From assembly GCA_938010765.1 (NCBI GenBank), contig CALLVX010000072.1, forward strand, positions 1 through 64,000: DNA of 64,000 bases, in the 5' to 3' direction. This document shows, in pieces, positions 17,121 to 26,742 of this stretch. The position numbers and the translations under genes are program-made. The stretch's first letter is position 1. Each line of letters opens with the position of its first letter. Source of the DNA: an uncultured Flavobacteriaceae bacterium (lineage in GTDB: Bacteria > Bacteroidota > Bacteroidia > Flavobacteriales > Flavobacteriaceae). The notes below the pieces were generated by a model. That model worked only from the letters and a program-made list of their open reading frames with translations, ran no database searches and was not told the origin of the DNA.

Positions 17121-19112
17121 ATGGCAAAAGAAAACAATTCAAATCCGAAAAAACCAAAATTTAGTTCATGGTGGATCTACGGATTGATCATCGTACTGAT
17201 ATTGGGCTTTCAATTATTGAACAGTGGTAATTTCGCAAGTACAAAGACCACTACCACTTCAGAATTACAAGAATTTTTGCGTAATGGTGATATCAGTAAG
17301 ATTTTAATCATCACCAATACCAACCAGGCCAAAGTATTCTTGACCGATGAAGCCTTGGCAAAAGACGTACATAAAGATGTATCTGAAAAATCCTTGTTAC
17401 CAACTACGGGAAATTTACCACAGTACATTTTGGATTTTGGGGATTTGCAAAATTTTGAAAAGCAAATTACCGACAGTAAAAAAGATAACAACCTAGATAC
17501 CGTGGTAGAATTCGACAAAGAGTCGAACCTACTTACAGATTTTCTGATCGGTATGCTTCCCTTTATTCTTATTTTCGGTATTTGGATCTACTTGATGCGA
17601 AGAATGTCCGGCGGTGGAGGCGGCGGTGCTGGAGGCCAAATTTTCAATATTGGTAAATCAAAAGCAAAACTTTTCGATGAGAAAACCGATACACGTACCT
17701 CGTTCAAAGATGTAGCAGGCCTAGAAGGCGCTAAAGAAGAAATCGAGGAAATCGTAGAATTTCTTAAACATCCTGATAAATATACTTCCCTTGGCGGTAA
17801 AATTCCTAAGGGTGCCTTATTGGTAGGCCCTCCTGGAACAGGAAAAACTTTATTGGCCAAAGCAGTTGCAGGAGAAGCGAAAGTTCCTTTCTTCTCGCTT
17901 TCTGGTTCTGATTTTGTTGAGATGTTCGTAGGGGTAGGTGCATCTAGAGTTCGTGATCTTTTCAAACAAGCCAAAGACAAATCACCGGCAATTATTTTCA
18001 TCGATGAAATTGATGCAATTGGTAGAGCCAGAGGCAAAAACAATTTTACCGGTTCAAACGACGAACGAGAAAACACCCTAAATCAATTACTGACCGAAAT
18101 GGACGGTTTTGGCACCAATACCAATGTTATCGTTCTTGCGGCTACAAACCGTGCCGACGTATTAGACAAGGCATTGATGCGAGCGGGAAGATTTGATCGT
18201 CAGATTTATGTAGACCTCCCGGATATTCGTGAGCGAAAAGAAATTTTCGAAGTTCATTTACGCCCGATCAAAACTGCTGAAACTTTAGACCTAGACTTTC
18301 TGGCAAGGCAAACTCCTGGATTTTCCGGAGCAGATATCGCCAATGTATGTAACGAAGCTGCGTTGATCGCCGCCCGAAAAGAGAAAAAGTCTGTCAACAA
18401 ACAAGATTTCCTTGATGCGGTCGACCGTATTGTGGGTGGACTTGAGAAAAAGAACAAGATAATTACTCCAGGAGAAAAGAAGACCATTGCCTATCACGAA
18501 GCAGGTCATGCCACTGTAAGTTGGATGTTAGAACATGCAGCGCCTTTGGTAAAGGTTACCATCGTACCCAGAGGACAATCATTGGGAGCAGCTTGGTATT
18601 TGCCCGAAGAACGTTTGATCGTGCGACCTGAACAGATGAAAGACGAAATGTGTGCTACCTTAGGAGGTAGAGCGGCAGAGAAGGTTATTTTCAATAAAAT
18701 TTCTACCGGAGCATTGAGTGATCTTGAAAAAGTAACCAAACAAGCAAGGGCCATGGTTACCGTATACGGTCTTAACGATGAAATAGGGAACCTTACGTAT
18801 TACGATTCATCTGGACAAAGTGATTATGGCTTCTCTAAACCTTACAGTGAAGATACAGCTCGAAAAATCGATGCGGAAATCTCTAAATTAATCGAAGAGC
18901 AATATGTTAGGGCGATTGAAGTACTTAATACCCACAAAGACAAATTGATTACTTTGGCAGAACGTCTTCTTGAAAAAGAAGTAATCTTCAAAGAAGATTT
19001 AGAGAAAATTTTCGGTAAAAGACCTTTTGAATCGGAAATTATCGAAGAGCCAGAAGCGCCGGTTTCTGAAACGCCCGATACCGCAAAGGAAATTAGTGAG
19101 GAAAATAAATAA
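17121..19112 (+). CDS. ftsH: ATP-dependent zinc metalloprotease FtsH
   Basis: A membrane-bound AAA+ protease that degrades damaged or regulatory membrane proteins. The 663 residues contain membrane segments at about 14-33 and 141-160 with a periplasmic domain between them, a glycine-rich linker, Walker A GPPGTGKT near 236, Walker [12 protein letters not shown] near 293, the second region of homology ending in MRAGRFDRQ, and the zinc site HEAGH near 459. The C-terminal tail is acidic and low in complexity. In E. coli FtsH controls lipid A synthesis; here it sits upstream of cdsA and psd. Confidence 0.97.
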   Translation: MAKENNSNPKKPKFSSWWIYGLIIVLILGFQLLNSGNFASTKTTTTSELQEFLRNGDISKILIITNTNQAKVFLTDEALAKDVHKDVSEKSLLPTTGNLPQYILDFGDLQNFEKQITDSKKDNNLDTVVEFDKESNLLTDFLIGMLPFILIFGIWIYLMRRMSGGGGGGAGGQIFNIGKSKAKLFDEKTDTRTSFKDVAGLEGAKEEIEEIVEFLKHPDKYTSLGGKIPKGALLVGPPGTGKTLLAKAVAGEAKVPFFSLSGSDFVEMFVGVGASRVRDLFKQAKDKSPAIIFIDEIDAIGRARGKNNFTGSNDERENTLNQLLTEMDGFGTNTNVIVLAATNRADVLDKALMRAGRFDRQIYVDLPDIRERKEIFEVHLRPIKTAETLDLDFLARQTPGFSGADIANVCNEAALIAARKEKKSVNKQDFLDAVDRIVGGLEKKNKIITPGEKKTIAYHEAGHATVSWMLEHAAPLVKVTIVPRGQSLGAAWYLPEERLIVRPEQMKDEMCATLGGRAAEKVIFNKISTGALSDLEKVTKQARAMVTVYGLNDEIGNLTYYDSSGQSDYGFSKPYSEDTARKIDAEISKLIEEQYVRAIEVLNTHKDKLITLAERLLEKEVIFKEDLEKIFGKRPFESEIIEEPEAPVSETPDTAKEISEENK

Positions 19113-19130
19113 CGGAATTTTCCGTTTTTA
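19111..19130 (+). terminator. Weak hairpin after ftsH
   Basis: AACGGA-ATTT-TCCGTT forms a 6-base stem with a 4-base loop followed by TTTATC, beginning right at the ftsH stop. It may reduce read-through into the LUD gene rather than stop it completely. Confidence 0.4.
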
Positions 19131-19169
19131 TCTATTAATACAGAACATCGGTTTACATTTATAGCATCT

Positions 19170-19778
19170 ATGGGGCTATTGGATAAATTATTTGGAGGTG
19201 GCAAAAAAGTTTCCAAGGAAACGGCGGAAACTCGCGGGCAACATATGCCAGACCTCAACATTCCCGTTGATGAAAAATTTACCATCCATTTTAAAAAGAA
19301 CGGCGGTAAGTTTTTGTATTGCGATTCTTTTTCCGAAGTTTCACAGGCAATGACGAACATCCTATCTGAAAATGGATGGAATGAGCATCCGTTCTTTGTC
19401 TTGGACCCTAAGCTGAAAGACAGGTTCGGTAAGGAAAAAATAAGCTTCACCAGCAAGTCAAAGGAGAGCGAGGTTTTCTTTACCACATGTGAGCACCTAA
19501 TTGCCCAAAACGGCTCCATTTTGGTTTGTTCTAACCAGTTGATGGAAAAGAAACTGAACGAACTTCCCTCTAATATAATCGTGTTTGCAACTACAAGTCA
19601 GCTCGTCGAATCGATCGGGGAAGGCCTCAAAAAAATTAAAAAAAGATATGGTCATAGCATACCGGCCAATATTACAACTTTGAAGCATTTTCAAGCAAAC
19701 GAGGAAAATTCAGATGATTTCCTTACCTACGGTAGTAGTTCCAAAAATTTGTACCTTTTACTTTTGGAAGATCTATAA
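19170..19778 (+). CDS. LUD-domain protein (LutB/LutC-like)
   Basis: A 202-residue protein with a LUD domain over about residues 60-202: FFTTCEHLIAQNGSILVCS and IIVFATTSQLVESIGEGL are typical. LUD proteins are found in the LutABC lactate-oxidation system, but no lutA or iron-sulfur partner is near, and this stand-alone type is widespread in flavobacteria. Its N-terminus (MGLLDKLFGGGKKV) resembles a short amphipathic anchor. Position between ftsH and cdsA is suggestive of a membrane-related role, but this is inference. The cdsA ATG lies one base after its stop. Confidence 0.8.
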   Translation: MGLLDKLFGGGKKVSKETAETRGQHMPDLNIPVDEKFTIHFKKNGGKFLYCDSFSEVSQAMTNILSENGWNEHPFFVLDPKLKDRFGKEKISFTSKSKESEVFFTTCEHLIAQNGSILVCSNQLMEKKLNELPSNIIVFATTSQLVESIGEGLKKIKKRYGHSIPANITTLKHFQANEENSDDFLTYGSSSKNLYLLLLEDL

Positions 19779-19779
19779 T

Positions 19780-20589
19780 ATGAAGGAAGTCTTAAGACGC
19801 GCACTTACCGGGGCTGTTTTTATAGTATTTCTACTTTCTGCCATTTTCTTAAGTTCCGATGCATTCGATTTTCTTTTAATGATTTTCGGCCTTGCCTGTA
19901 TTTACGAGTACAAACGAATGGTAGGTCTTCGAGGGTACTATATTTTTCTAGCCTACCTTACGCTTTGGTGGGTTTTCATCTATCTGGTCAAAGAAAATGA
20001 TACCATACCGATCAATATTTTGATGGCGTTAACAATTATCGTAGATATTGCGCTACTTTACTATTTATTTTCAACAAACGGAAAGGAATTCAATACCTTC
20101 AAAAAATTCATAGCCGGGCTTTTTTATATCGGTGGTGGGTGTATATTCCTCACTATGATTCCGTACAAGAACAATGAGTTTGCCAAGTTCTTGATTATGG
20201 GTATTTTTATATTGATTTGGGTAAATGATTCATTTGCTTATCTCGTGGGGCGTACCATTGGACGCACCAAGCTATTCCCGGCCGTTTCCCCTAAAAAGAC
20301 CGTAGAAGGTGCGGTAGGCGGGTTGGTATTCGCGCTAGGAGCTGCCTATCTATTAGCACAATACGTGCCTACGATCAGTACTACACAGTGGTTGGCATTG
20401 GCATGTGTTATTGTTTTTGCCGGCAATCTAGGAGATCTGGTCGAGTCAAAACTAAAAAGAGTTGCGGGAGTAAAGGATAGTGGTGCCTTATTGCCCGGCC
20501 ATGGTGGAATGTTAGATCGTTTAGATAGTCTAGTATTCGCCGCCCCGTTTGCCTACTTAATTTTAAAAATATTTACGCATGTTTCATAG
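19780..20589 (+). CDS. cdsA: Phosphatidate cytidylyltransferase
   Basis: Makes CDP-diacylglycerol from phosphatidic acid and CTP, the branch point of phospholipid synthesis. Read from ATG 19780 (269 residues), since this directly follows the LUD stop. The protein is almost entirely made of membrane segments and ends with the CdsA signature: SPKKTVEGAVGG near 175, then GNLGDLVESKLKRVAGVKDSG and LPGHGGMLDRLDS, with the conserved Asp and Lys residues present. The 3' end overlaps psd by 11 bases. Confidence 0.95.
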   Translation: MKEVLRRALTGAVFIVFLLSAIFLSSDAFDFLLMIFGLACIYEYKRMVGLRGYYIFLAYLTLWWVFIYLVKENDTIPINILMALTIIVDIALLYYLFSTNGKEFNTFKKFIAGLFYIGGGCIFLTMIPYKNNEFAKFLIMGIFILIWVNDSFAYLVGRTIGRTKLFPAVSPKKTVEGAVGGLVFALGAAYLLAQYVPTISTTQWLALACVIVFAGNLGDLVESKLKRVAGVKDSGALLPGHGGMLDRLDSLVFAAPFAYLILKIFTHVS

Positions 20590-21259
20590 AGAGGGTCAAA
20601 AAATAATTCTGGGAACTTTTTTCTTAGTGGTCGCTATTGTCCTACTAGCCCAATTTTACATTCCAACTCCATGGATTCGGTTTATGATTCAAATCGTGGT
20701 CTTGGTCTTCTTGTTATTGATCCTGCAGTTCTTTCGCAATCCGAAGCGCACTGTACAACGTTCTTTTGATGAGATACTCGCACCCGTTGATGGCAAAGTA
20801 GTTGTTATTGAAGAGGTTGAGGAGACCGAATACTTTAAAGACCGTCGCAAGCAGGTATCTATTTTCATGTCGCCCACCAATGTGCATGTAACTCGGTATG
20901 CTGCAAGTGGCGAAATTAAATTTTCGAAGTACCATCCAGGAAGATATCTCGTGGCTTGGCACCCTAAATCTAGTACAGAGAACGAACGTACCACCGTGGT
21001 TATTCGCACTCCAAAATTTGGCGACATTCTGTACCGACAAATTGCAGGGGCCTTGGCACGCCGCATTATAAATTATGCCGAGGAAGGAGATAGTGTTCAA
21101 CAGGGAGATGACGCCGGTTTTATAAAGTTTGGTTCAAGGGTAGATTTGTTCTTACCTTTAGATTGCGCCATTACCGTAAAGCTCAATCAAACCGTGACCG
21201 GGGCCAAAACATGTATCGCGGCAGTGGTTCAAAAAGATGAAGAACGAGAAATTACATAA
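20579..21259 (+). CDS. psd: Phosphatidylserine decarboxylase proenzyme, short form
   Basis: Converts phosphatidylserine to phosphatidylethanolamine. 226 residues with two membrane segments at the N-terminus (about 10-27 and 34-50), then LAPVDGKVVVIEEVEE, SIFMSPTNVHVTRYAASG and, near residue 184, FIKFGSRVDLFLP. The Gly-Ser pair there is the self-cleavage site where serine becomes the pyruvoyl group (LGST in the long family, GS in this short archaetidylserine-decarboxylase-like branch). It overlaps cdsA upstream and the ACBP gene downstream, implying coupled translation. A pssA gene is not next to it. Confidence 0.94.
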   Translation: MFHREGQKIILGTFFLVVAIVLLAQFYIPTPWIRFMIQIVVLVFLLLILQFFRNPKRTVQRSFDEILAPVDGKVVVIEEVEETEYFKDRRKQVSIFMSPTNVHVTRYAASGEIKFSKYHPGRYLVAWHPKSSTENERTTVVIRTPKFGDILYRQIAGALARRIINYAEEGDSVQQGDDAGFIKFGSRVDLFLPLDCAITVKLNQTVTGAKTCIAAVVQKDEEREIT

Positions 21260-21500
21260 GCGCTTCAATGAAGCCGTAGACTTTGTCAATAGCTACAAGG
21301 AACCCCTACCTGCCGATATTCTATTAACGTTGTATGCATATTACAAAATTGCAAACGAAAACAAGAATCACCCTGGTAGCAAGACACCTTTAATCAATGC
21401 ATTTAAAGCAAATGCCTTGATACAGGCAAAAGATATGACTCCCAAAACTGCTATGGCCGCCTATATAAAATTGGCGAAGAATCTCAAACAAAATCAGTAA
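21237..21500 (+). CDS. Acyl-CoA-binding protein
   Basis: An 87-residue four-helix ACBP: FNEAVDFVNSYKEPLPAD, then LYAYYKIANENK, where the tyrosines and lysine contact the CoA and acyl chain in the family, and MAAYIKLAKNLK at the end. The usual Lys-Trp of the third helix is replaced here by NAFKANALIQAKDMT. It buffers acyl-CoA esters in the cytosol. It overlaps the end of psd by 23 bases, so it is coupled to phospholipid synthesis genes. Last gene of the rsfS-ftsH-cdsA-psd run. Confidence 0.88.
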   Translation: MKNEKLHKRFNEAVDFVNSYKEPLPADILLTLYAYYKIANENKNHPGSKTPLINAFKANALIQAKDMTPKTAMAAYIKLAKNLKQNQ

Positions 21501-21521
21501 ATGCTTCTGGCCCTAGTCCTT

Positions 21522-22283
21522 TTATTCGTATAAATTTTCTAAATCCGCGGCACAAATATCACAAAAAAGCGAACCCATTTTAGCGCTCACATCTTGGAAG
21601 AACCGTTCTCCTTTTTCTTCGGTAGCCTTATGCGGGTTACCAACACCAGTATCCGCACTAATTTTAGACCATTTTCTTTCTGCCCAGGCCCATCCTTCGG
21701 AAAACGCCTTTATCTTATATTTCCTTCCAATACCATCTCCCCAATTTTCTCGAGGAAGCACCAAATCGGGTCGTAGATACAACATCAAACTTGTTTCCAT
21801 TTCATCGGCGTGATCTCCTTCTTCCTCAAAATAGGTAGTCTTATCAAATGCCTGCGGGAAAAAACAAAAGCTGATGAACATCTTTGGAAACTTAAGGCCC
21901 AGTTCTCGAACCAGCGGCTTAAAACTGTTTCCTCCATGACCATTGAACAATAAGAGCTTGTAAACACCTTGCCTATTCAACACCGTAACAATATCTGTTA
22001 GTATTGCCAGTTGGGTAGATGGGTTAAGGTTAATATCCAAATAAATATCTGGTTGGCCTGTATTTACACCAAAGGGAATCGTAGGAAGCACGATTACTTT
22101 TGCACCGCGGTCCCATGCTTGTTTGGCAGCTTCCGCTGTAATATGCTCTGCTTGAATGTTATCCGTGGCATAAGGTAAGTGGTAGTTGTGCGCTTCGGTA
22201 GCTCCCCATGGCAAGATTGCCATTTCAAAACTGCTATCTTTCAAGGCTTCCCAATTGGTTTCTGATAAAATATAGGGTCTCAT
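21522..22283 (-). CDS. Creatininase-family amidohydrolase
   Basis: A 253-residue member of the creatininase fold. Metal-binding residues are visible in PWGATEAHNYHLPYATDN (Glu, His and Asp near residues 28-41), LLFNGHGGNSF near 112 and EEGDHADEMETSLML near 155. Relatives include creatinine amidohydrolase, MftE and FAPy deformylase, so the substrate is undetermined. It converges with the ACBP gene. The 180 bases upstream contain a small palindrome but no recognisable gene. Confidence 0.88.
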   Translation of the reverse strand: MRPYILSETNWEALKDSSFEMAILPWGATEAHNYHLPYATDNIQAEHITAEAAKQAWDRGAKVIVLPTIPFGVNTGQPDIYLDINLNPSTQLAILTDIVTVLNRQGVYKLLLFNGHGGNSFKPLVRELGLKFPKMFISFCFFPQAFDKTTYFEEEGDHADEMETSLMLYLRPDLVLPRENWGDGIGRKYKIKAFSEGWAWAERKWSKISADTGVGNPHKATEEKGERFFQDVSAKMGSLFCDICAADLENLYE

Positions 22284-22463
22284 AATTGTATTGTTTGCTA
22301 TACAAACTTACTAAGTAGACCGCTAAACCAGCACCGCTGGTCAAAAATATTTAAGTAATATACACAGGTATATTGACCGGAAAGATCTTCTTGTTCCTTT
22401 AAGCGCCAATATTTTCGGTTGCCCGTCTTTCGAAAAGTGTAACTCAAAAGACCTCAATACTCC

Positions 22464-22742
22464 TTAGTAAAAATATAAATGTCCATCAAACGTAAATTTC
22501 CGGGCATCTGTTACGGTAAGTGTGCCAATTATACTAAGGTATTCTTCCTTGTTATTTGAATACTGCCCTTCTGCTATTCGCAATTTCCCTTTTACTTCCG
22601 TTATCGTAGCGATACCATATCCATCCCAAGTAAACTGAACACCAAACTGATGACTTCCCAACGGCCCCTGTTCGTCTTTAAATAGCTGTGCTTGTAAGAA
22701 GGTGCCTCAAAAAAAAGAATAAACAATCAAAAAAAATTTCAT
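22464..22742 (-). pseudogene. Small secreted protein interrupted by in-frame TGA
   Basis: From ATG 22742 the frame encodes a signal peptide MKFFLIVYSFF, then TGA, then GTFLQAQLFKDEQGPLG and continues open to the stop at 22464 (92 codons). FF-stop-GTFLQAQ would be a normal signal peptide and cleavage site if the TGA were a leucine codon (TTA), so this looks like a point nonsense mutation. The remaining 65-residue part (starting GSHQFGVQFTWDGYG) could only be expressed from an internal TTG without its signal. No family recognised. It lies downstream of the RDD gene. Confidence 0.65.
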
Positions 22743-22763
22743 ACACATTACCTTACCATAAAT

Positions 22764-23360
22764 TTACTCGATTTCGACTACTTTGGTCCCTGAAAACTTA
22801 TCATGCCAGCCAGTAGTTTCCGAACCGATAAAAGAAAGAGCATTAAAAGGAATATGTCGACATAAAGAACGAAGGAAAATAGCTTTAAAACCAGGACGTG
22901 TCCCTTCTTCTGTCACTACTTTGGTCTTAGTAAAAAATTTACCTAACGACCTACCTGTAAAACCTTCAAAAAAACTATAGTAAAACATCGCTATCACAAA
23001 ACCGAGCAAGTAGTCAAGCACTTTGTTTTCTTCATCTAGGATATATTCATAATCAGGGAAAACATATACTAAAAGAAGCCCGATCGCTACCCCCACGAAC
23101 AATGCACAACCAAGCAAAAATACTTGATCAATGAGGTAATTGGCAAAACGTTTCCCTTGACTTGCCGCCTTCACCTCCAACGCTCTCTCGGATGCTTTCG
23201 CATCTACCTTCGCTACAAGTTGTTTGTCTACTGCCTGGGAGTCGCAATGACCCTCAAAATCTGCTATACGGCCGCTAAGCCCACAAACGATTCCAAGCGA
23301 AAAGTCTTTTTTATGGTGCGTACAAACTTTACAAAATTTTAAATAAGCTTCACGTGTCAT
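22764..23360 (-). CDS. RDD-family membrane protein with N-terminal cysteine cluster
   Basis: A 198-residue protein. Residues about 10-39 contain a C-x2-C ... C ... C pattern (CKVC, VCGL, GHC) that could bind a metal. The RDD domain starts RFANYLIDQVF near 71 and has membrane segments at about 80-100 and 118-138, with GRSLGKFFTKTKVV between the last elements and RSLCRHIPFNALSF near 170. RDD proteins are membrane proteins, some linked to ion transport; the function here is unknown. Unlike most of its neighbours the reading frame is intact. Confidence 0.82.
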   Translation of the reverse strand: MTREAYLKFCKVCTHHKKDFSLGIVCGLSGRIADFEGHCDSQAVDKQLVAKVDAKASERALEVKAASQGKRFANYLIDQVFLLGCALFVGVAIGLLLVYVFPDYEYILDEENKVLDYLLGFVIAMFYYSFFEGFTGRSLGKFFTKTKVVTEEGTRPGFKAIFLRSLCRHIPFNALSFIGSETTGWHDKFSGTKVVEIE

Positions 23361-23495
23361 AGGAGATTGTTGGGGAATACCTATTTATAACGCAAAAGAC
23401 AAAACCAAACCCAGGTTTTTTCGACCAACGGGGAAAAAATCGTTGTACCGCAAAATAATGGTCATTTCATCGAAAAAAGAACCTTTCAATACTTG

Positions 23496-24187
23496 TTATT
23501 CCTCATATTTCGCAAAGATACCGGTGTCAAAGGCCGTCCATAAACACGCTTTTTGGCCTGAGGCCTTTAAACTGGTATTTGCCCAAGTATTGCAAGTCTT
23601 AAGCATGCTATAACGCCCATTGGCTTCATAAAATGCATCGGTATCGTTATAGTTGGCCGTGGTTTGTATAGGAAGAAAATCCCCGGCCGAATCTTGCTGA
23701 AAACTGGCTTTGATATGCTCAACAAGACGAGTATACTGCTCCTTGCTGATCATGATTTTCCTGCACACCTCGCTTTCTTTTATTGTTTGATAATAGGTAG
23801 TATGCATCGCCGTAGTGCTTAAACCTGTAGCTGCTTTAAATGCAACCGAAAATTTTAAGTCACTCCAAGTCGGGGTCTCCAAATAAACCCCTTATCACCC
23901 CAGCCCATAGCAATAAAGGCATGGGTAGTGTCCGCTGCTTTGGTATGTGTATAACGCAGTTGGCGGCTCCAATCTATTTCGGGCGTCTTTACCGGAAGTA
24001 CTATATCGGTATGCACACCATTGGTTAAGATGTAAACGGCTATCTCATCTGGCGCATCCGGTTCTTCGGCAATGGTAATACCGGCTAAACAGTACCCGAC
24101 CAAAAGGTATAGCCCAATAAAAGCAAGAAGTCCCAAAATAAACTTACCAAAAAATTTAAGGGCTTTCTTAAAAAAAGACTTCCTCAT
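23496..24187 (-). pseudogene. DUF2459 (TIGR02117) family protein, frameshifted
   Basis: The first part (24187 down to about 23877) encodes an N-terminal membrane segment (ILGLLAFIGLYLLVGYCLAG) and then ILTNGVHTDIVLPV and FIAMGWGDKGF, hallmark segments of DUF2459. The frame is then lost; ETPTWSDLKFSVAFKAATGLS and the rest are read in another frame from 23882 to 23496. Restoring one T in the TTTAT run at about 23877 would join GWGDKGFY to LETPTW exactly as in intact relatives. One single-base deletion therefore explains the break. Function of the family is unknown. Confidence 0.85.
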
Positions 24188-24220
24188 AAAAAAAAGTATA
24201 AAACAGTTTTGCGAAATTGG

Positions 24221-25492
24221 TTATCTCAAAATTTCCGATTGGGTAGTTACATCCTCGGCCAGATAGGTAAAATAGATACCTCCGGCAATGGTTATTAGAA
24301 AATAAAATGCAACCACTAAGCTTCCAAAAGAAACATATGTACCTATTCCGAACCAATCGCCATTAAAGCCTATCATAAACAGCCCCGCAAGTCCGCGGGC
24401 AACTTCGATCCAAACCGCGAACCTGCTTCTATCCATGACGCTTGTGTACCCATAAATACCTACGAAAATAAACGCCCCAAATAACAACAGGCCTGGAAAG
24501 CCGATTACGCTGTAATTATAGAACATAAAAAGTAGCAACAAGAGGCTAAAAAGCATCTGAAAGATAGCATACCCTTTCAACGCTGTGGTCGCAGGCGTCT
24601 CGTATCGAGTAAAGCCATAGACATCTTCAACGATTGCAATCGGATACTTCTCTTTTACATCGGCCGGGCGCCACCCTGTTGGCATGAACCAAATACGAAT
24701 TTTATCCCAATACCCTTTCGTTCGCCAAGCATCTTTCATTAATCGCCATAAATGCTGAAAATTAATTAATACGGGATTCCAGGTGCTTGCCGGTTTCAAT
24801 ACGCCGTATTGCGGTGGCACTGTTGGTAATTCTTCCTGAAAAGTACCGAAAAAACGATCCCAAATACTTAAAATCTGCCCTAAGTTTTTATCAATATACT
24901 CTGGGTTGATTGCATGATGTACCCGGTGCTGCGACGGGGTTACGATAATATACTCTAACCAACCCATTTTACCAATATGTTGGGTATGGTACCAAAACTG
25001 CCCGAACAAATGAATCGGCCCCAAAATGGCAATCACTTTATAAGGAACACCGACCAAGGCTGCCGGAATCAACAATAATGGAAAATAGCCTATCAGATTC
25101 GAAATTGACTGACGCAGGGCACAGGTCAAATTGAATTCCTCACTGCTATGGTGAATAACATGTTGGTTCCAAAAAAAATTTATTTTATGACTCAGACGGT
25201 GGTTCCAATAGCCGGCAAAATCAACAGCAATAAAGGCCACTAACCATACAAGCCATGTTGCTTTGATTTCGGTAAGCGCCAAATGTTCTAACAGATAAGG
25301 GTAGGAAACCAGTATAAACCCAAGGCCTAGTGAATCCTTTACAATGTTGGTAAAGCCAGAACTGATACTCGATACGGTATCCATTACCTTGTGCTTTTGG
25401 TTCTTTACCAAATAGCCATATCCTATTTCAAATGCCAAAAGCAGAATAAAAAAGGGAATCGCATATAATAAAGCCGTAGCATAGGTTTCCAT
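24221..25492 (-). CDS. Sterol desaturase / fatty acid hydroxylase family membrane protein
   Basis: A 423-residue integral membrane di-iron enzyme. Histidine boxes are present: WNHRLSHKINFFWNQHVIHHS near residues 96-115 (HxxxxH and HxxHH types) and HRVHHAINPEYIDKN near 187. About ten hydrophobic segments are visible, including four or more in the C-terminal third after the catalytic domain. Relatives hydroxylate or desaturate sterols, fatty acids or alkylglycerols; the exact substrate is unknown. It starts 4 bases after the DUF1684 gene, so both form an operon. Confidence 0.9.
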   Translation of the reverse strand: METYATALLYAIPFFILLLAFEIGYGYLVKNQKHKVMDTVSSISSGFTNIVKDSLGLGFILVSYPYLLEHLALTEIKATWLVWLVAFIAVDFAGYWNHRLSHKINFFWNQHVIHHSSEEFNLTCALRQSISNLIGYFPLLLIPAALVGVPYKVIAILGPIHLFGQFWYHTQHIGKMGWLEYIIVTPSQHRVHHAINPEYIDKNLGQILSIWDRFFGTFQEELPTVPPQYGVLKPASTWNPVLINFQHLWRLMKDAWRTKGYWDKIRIWFMPTGWRPADVKEKYPIAIVEDVYGFTRYETPATTALKGYAIFQMLFSLLLLLFMFYNYSVIGFPGLLLFGAFIFVGIYGYTSVMDRSRFAVWIEVARGLAGLFMIGFNGDWFGIGTYVSFGSLVVAFYFLITIAGGIYFTYLAEDVTTQSEILR

Positions 25493-25496
25493 GGGC

Positions 25497-26105
25497 TTAT
25501 TTGTTTGGTTTTTTTACGCCAGCCCTTACGAAAACCTCCAGATTGTTCTCTGCCGGAGGAATGGGACAAGAATAGTCTTTGTTGTAAGCGCAATACGGAT
25601 TATAGGCTTTATTAAAGTCGATTACTAGCATATCTCCTTCGGGAATTTCAAGATCAATAAAGCGCCCACCTCTATACGACTCTTCGCCGTTGGTCAAATC
25701 TGTAAAAGGAAGGAATAGGTAATTCTTATACTCCTCGGTCTCACGAAGTTGGTGATTTTGATAAACACTTAAACGAAACTCTTTACCGTAGAGTGTAAAT
25801 TGGGCCTCTCCATATTTCTCGTACGTAGGTCTTCTACTCGTAGTTGTTTTCATTTGAAATGGAAGTGCATTCAAGGACCTTACAAAATGAGCCTCCACGC
25901 GAAGGGCGGTGTCGACTTCAAAAAAAACATGGCCTTTAAAATGTTTTGCTTTCCCTTTTAAGGGCGATTCTTCTGGGTCACTATATTGATCATTGAGTTC
26001 TTTCCGAAATTCTAGTGCCGTTTGGCCATCGTCTTGGGCATGTAAGCTGACCGCAATGCCTAGTAGCAACATACTTGCCAATACAATGTAAAAAATGCTT
26101 TTCAT
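25497..26105 (-). CDS. DUF1684 secreted protein
   Basis: Read from ATG 26105 (202 residues), which gives a clean signal peptide MKSIFYIVLASMLLLGIAVSL ending near HAQ; an upstream ATG would add eight polar residues before it. The DUF1684 signature is at the C-terminal end: LVIDFNKAYNPYCAYNKDY followed by CPIPPAENNLEVFVRAG, with the family's conserved cysteines. Function unknown. Co-directional and nearly contiguous with the sterol-desaturase-like gene. Confidence 0.9.
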   Translation of the reverse strand: MKSIFYIVLASMLLLGIAVSLHAQDDGQTALEFRKELNDQYSDPEESPLKGKAKHFKGHVFFEVDTALRVEAHFVRSLNALPFQMKTTTSRRPTYEKYGEAQFTLYGKEFRLSVYQNHQLRETEEYKNYLFLPFTDLTNGEESYRGGRFIDLEIPEGDMLVIDFNKAYNPYCAYNKDYSCPIPPAENNLEVFVRAGVKKPNK

Positions 26106-26214
26106 GTTGTGATTGCTGAAACTTCCCAAAAATAGAAAAATCTAACGATTTAAGTCGGCCGCATCGGTTAACCTAAAAAAAACCAGTTAAAAACCTTCAC
26201 AAGCACAAAAGTAT

Positions 26215-26735
26215 TTAGACTTCCAATTCAAAAAGGCATACATCGGCATCATGATAATGGACCGGCAGCGCTTCGGAATAGGGCATTTTTTCCATCCCTA
26301 AAAAGTTAAATCCATTGGAGATATAGAGATTGATAAGTCTGGTGTTATTCCCGCAGGTATCCAAACGGATGTATTTTCTGTTCGCTGCTTTCGCATATGT
26401 CTTGGCCCAAGCAACAATATGACCTACCCAATTATAGCCTTTAAAATCGGGGTTGGTGGCGATTCTATGAATGTGCAGGGAAGGGTCTTTGTCTTTTGCG
26501 CCACATATTGCTGCATCTCTGTATGTAATAGCCAAAACGCAGACGAGTTTTGCCCATCGACAACAAGTTTGAGCTGCTGCTTGTCTTTGATCTCTGATGC
26601 GACCATGTCCCGGTCAAATTCTGGCCAAACGTTTTCCAGAAACTTACTTTCTTGAAAATCGGTCGCTATTCGGTACAATCGAAAAATTTCATCAATATCT
26701 GGCGGAACACTGTTATGAATTTCTGGATTCAACAT
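26215..26735 (-). pseudogene. GNAT acetyltransferase, frameshifted
   Basis: From ATG 26735 the frame reads MLNPEIHNSVPPDIDEIF and on to DGQNSSAFW, then goes out of frame. The GNAT core AITYRDAAICGAKDKDPS, HIHRIATNPDFKGYNWVGH and NGFNFLGMEKM is read in a second frame up to the stop at 26215. Adding one G in the TTTTGG run near 26535 would restore SAFWAITYRD. GNAT enzymes transfer acetyl from acetyl-CoA; the acceptor is unknown. A single-base deletion accounts for the defect. Confidence 0.82.
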
Positions 26736-26742
26736 GGTTTTT

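Noticed and set aside
18842-19519. Minus-strand frame of 225 codons across the ftsH 3' end and the LUD gene
   Set aside because: Antisense to two well-recognised proteins; low-complexity, serine-rich translation.
22330-22350. Palindrome ACCAGC-ACC-GCTGGT between the creatininase gene and the broken small gene
   Set aside because: Could be an operator or terminator, but the stem is only 6 bases and there is no T-run in the direction needed, so I do not list it as a feature.
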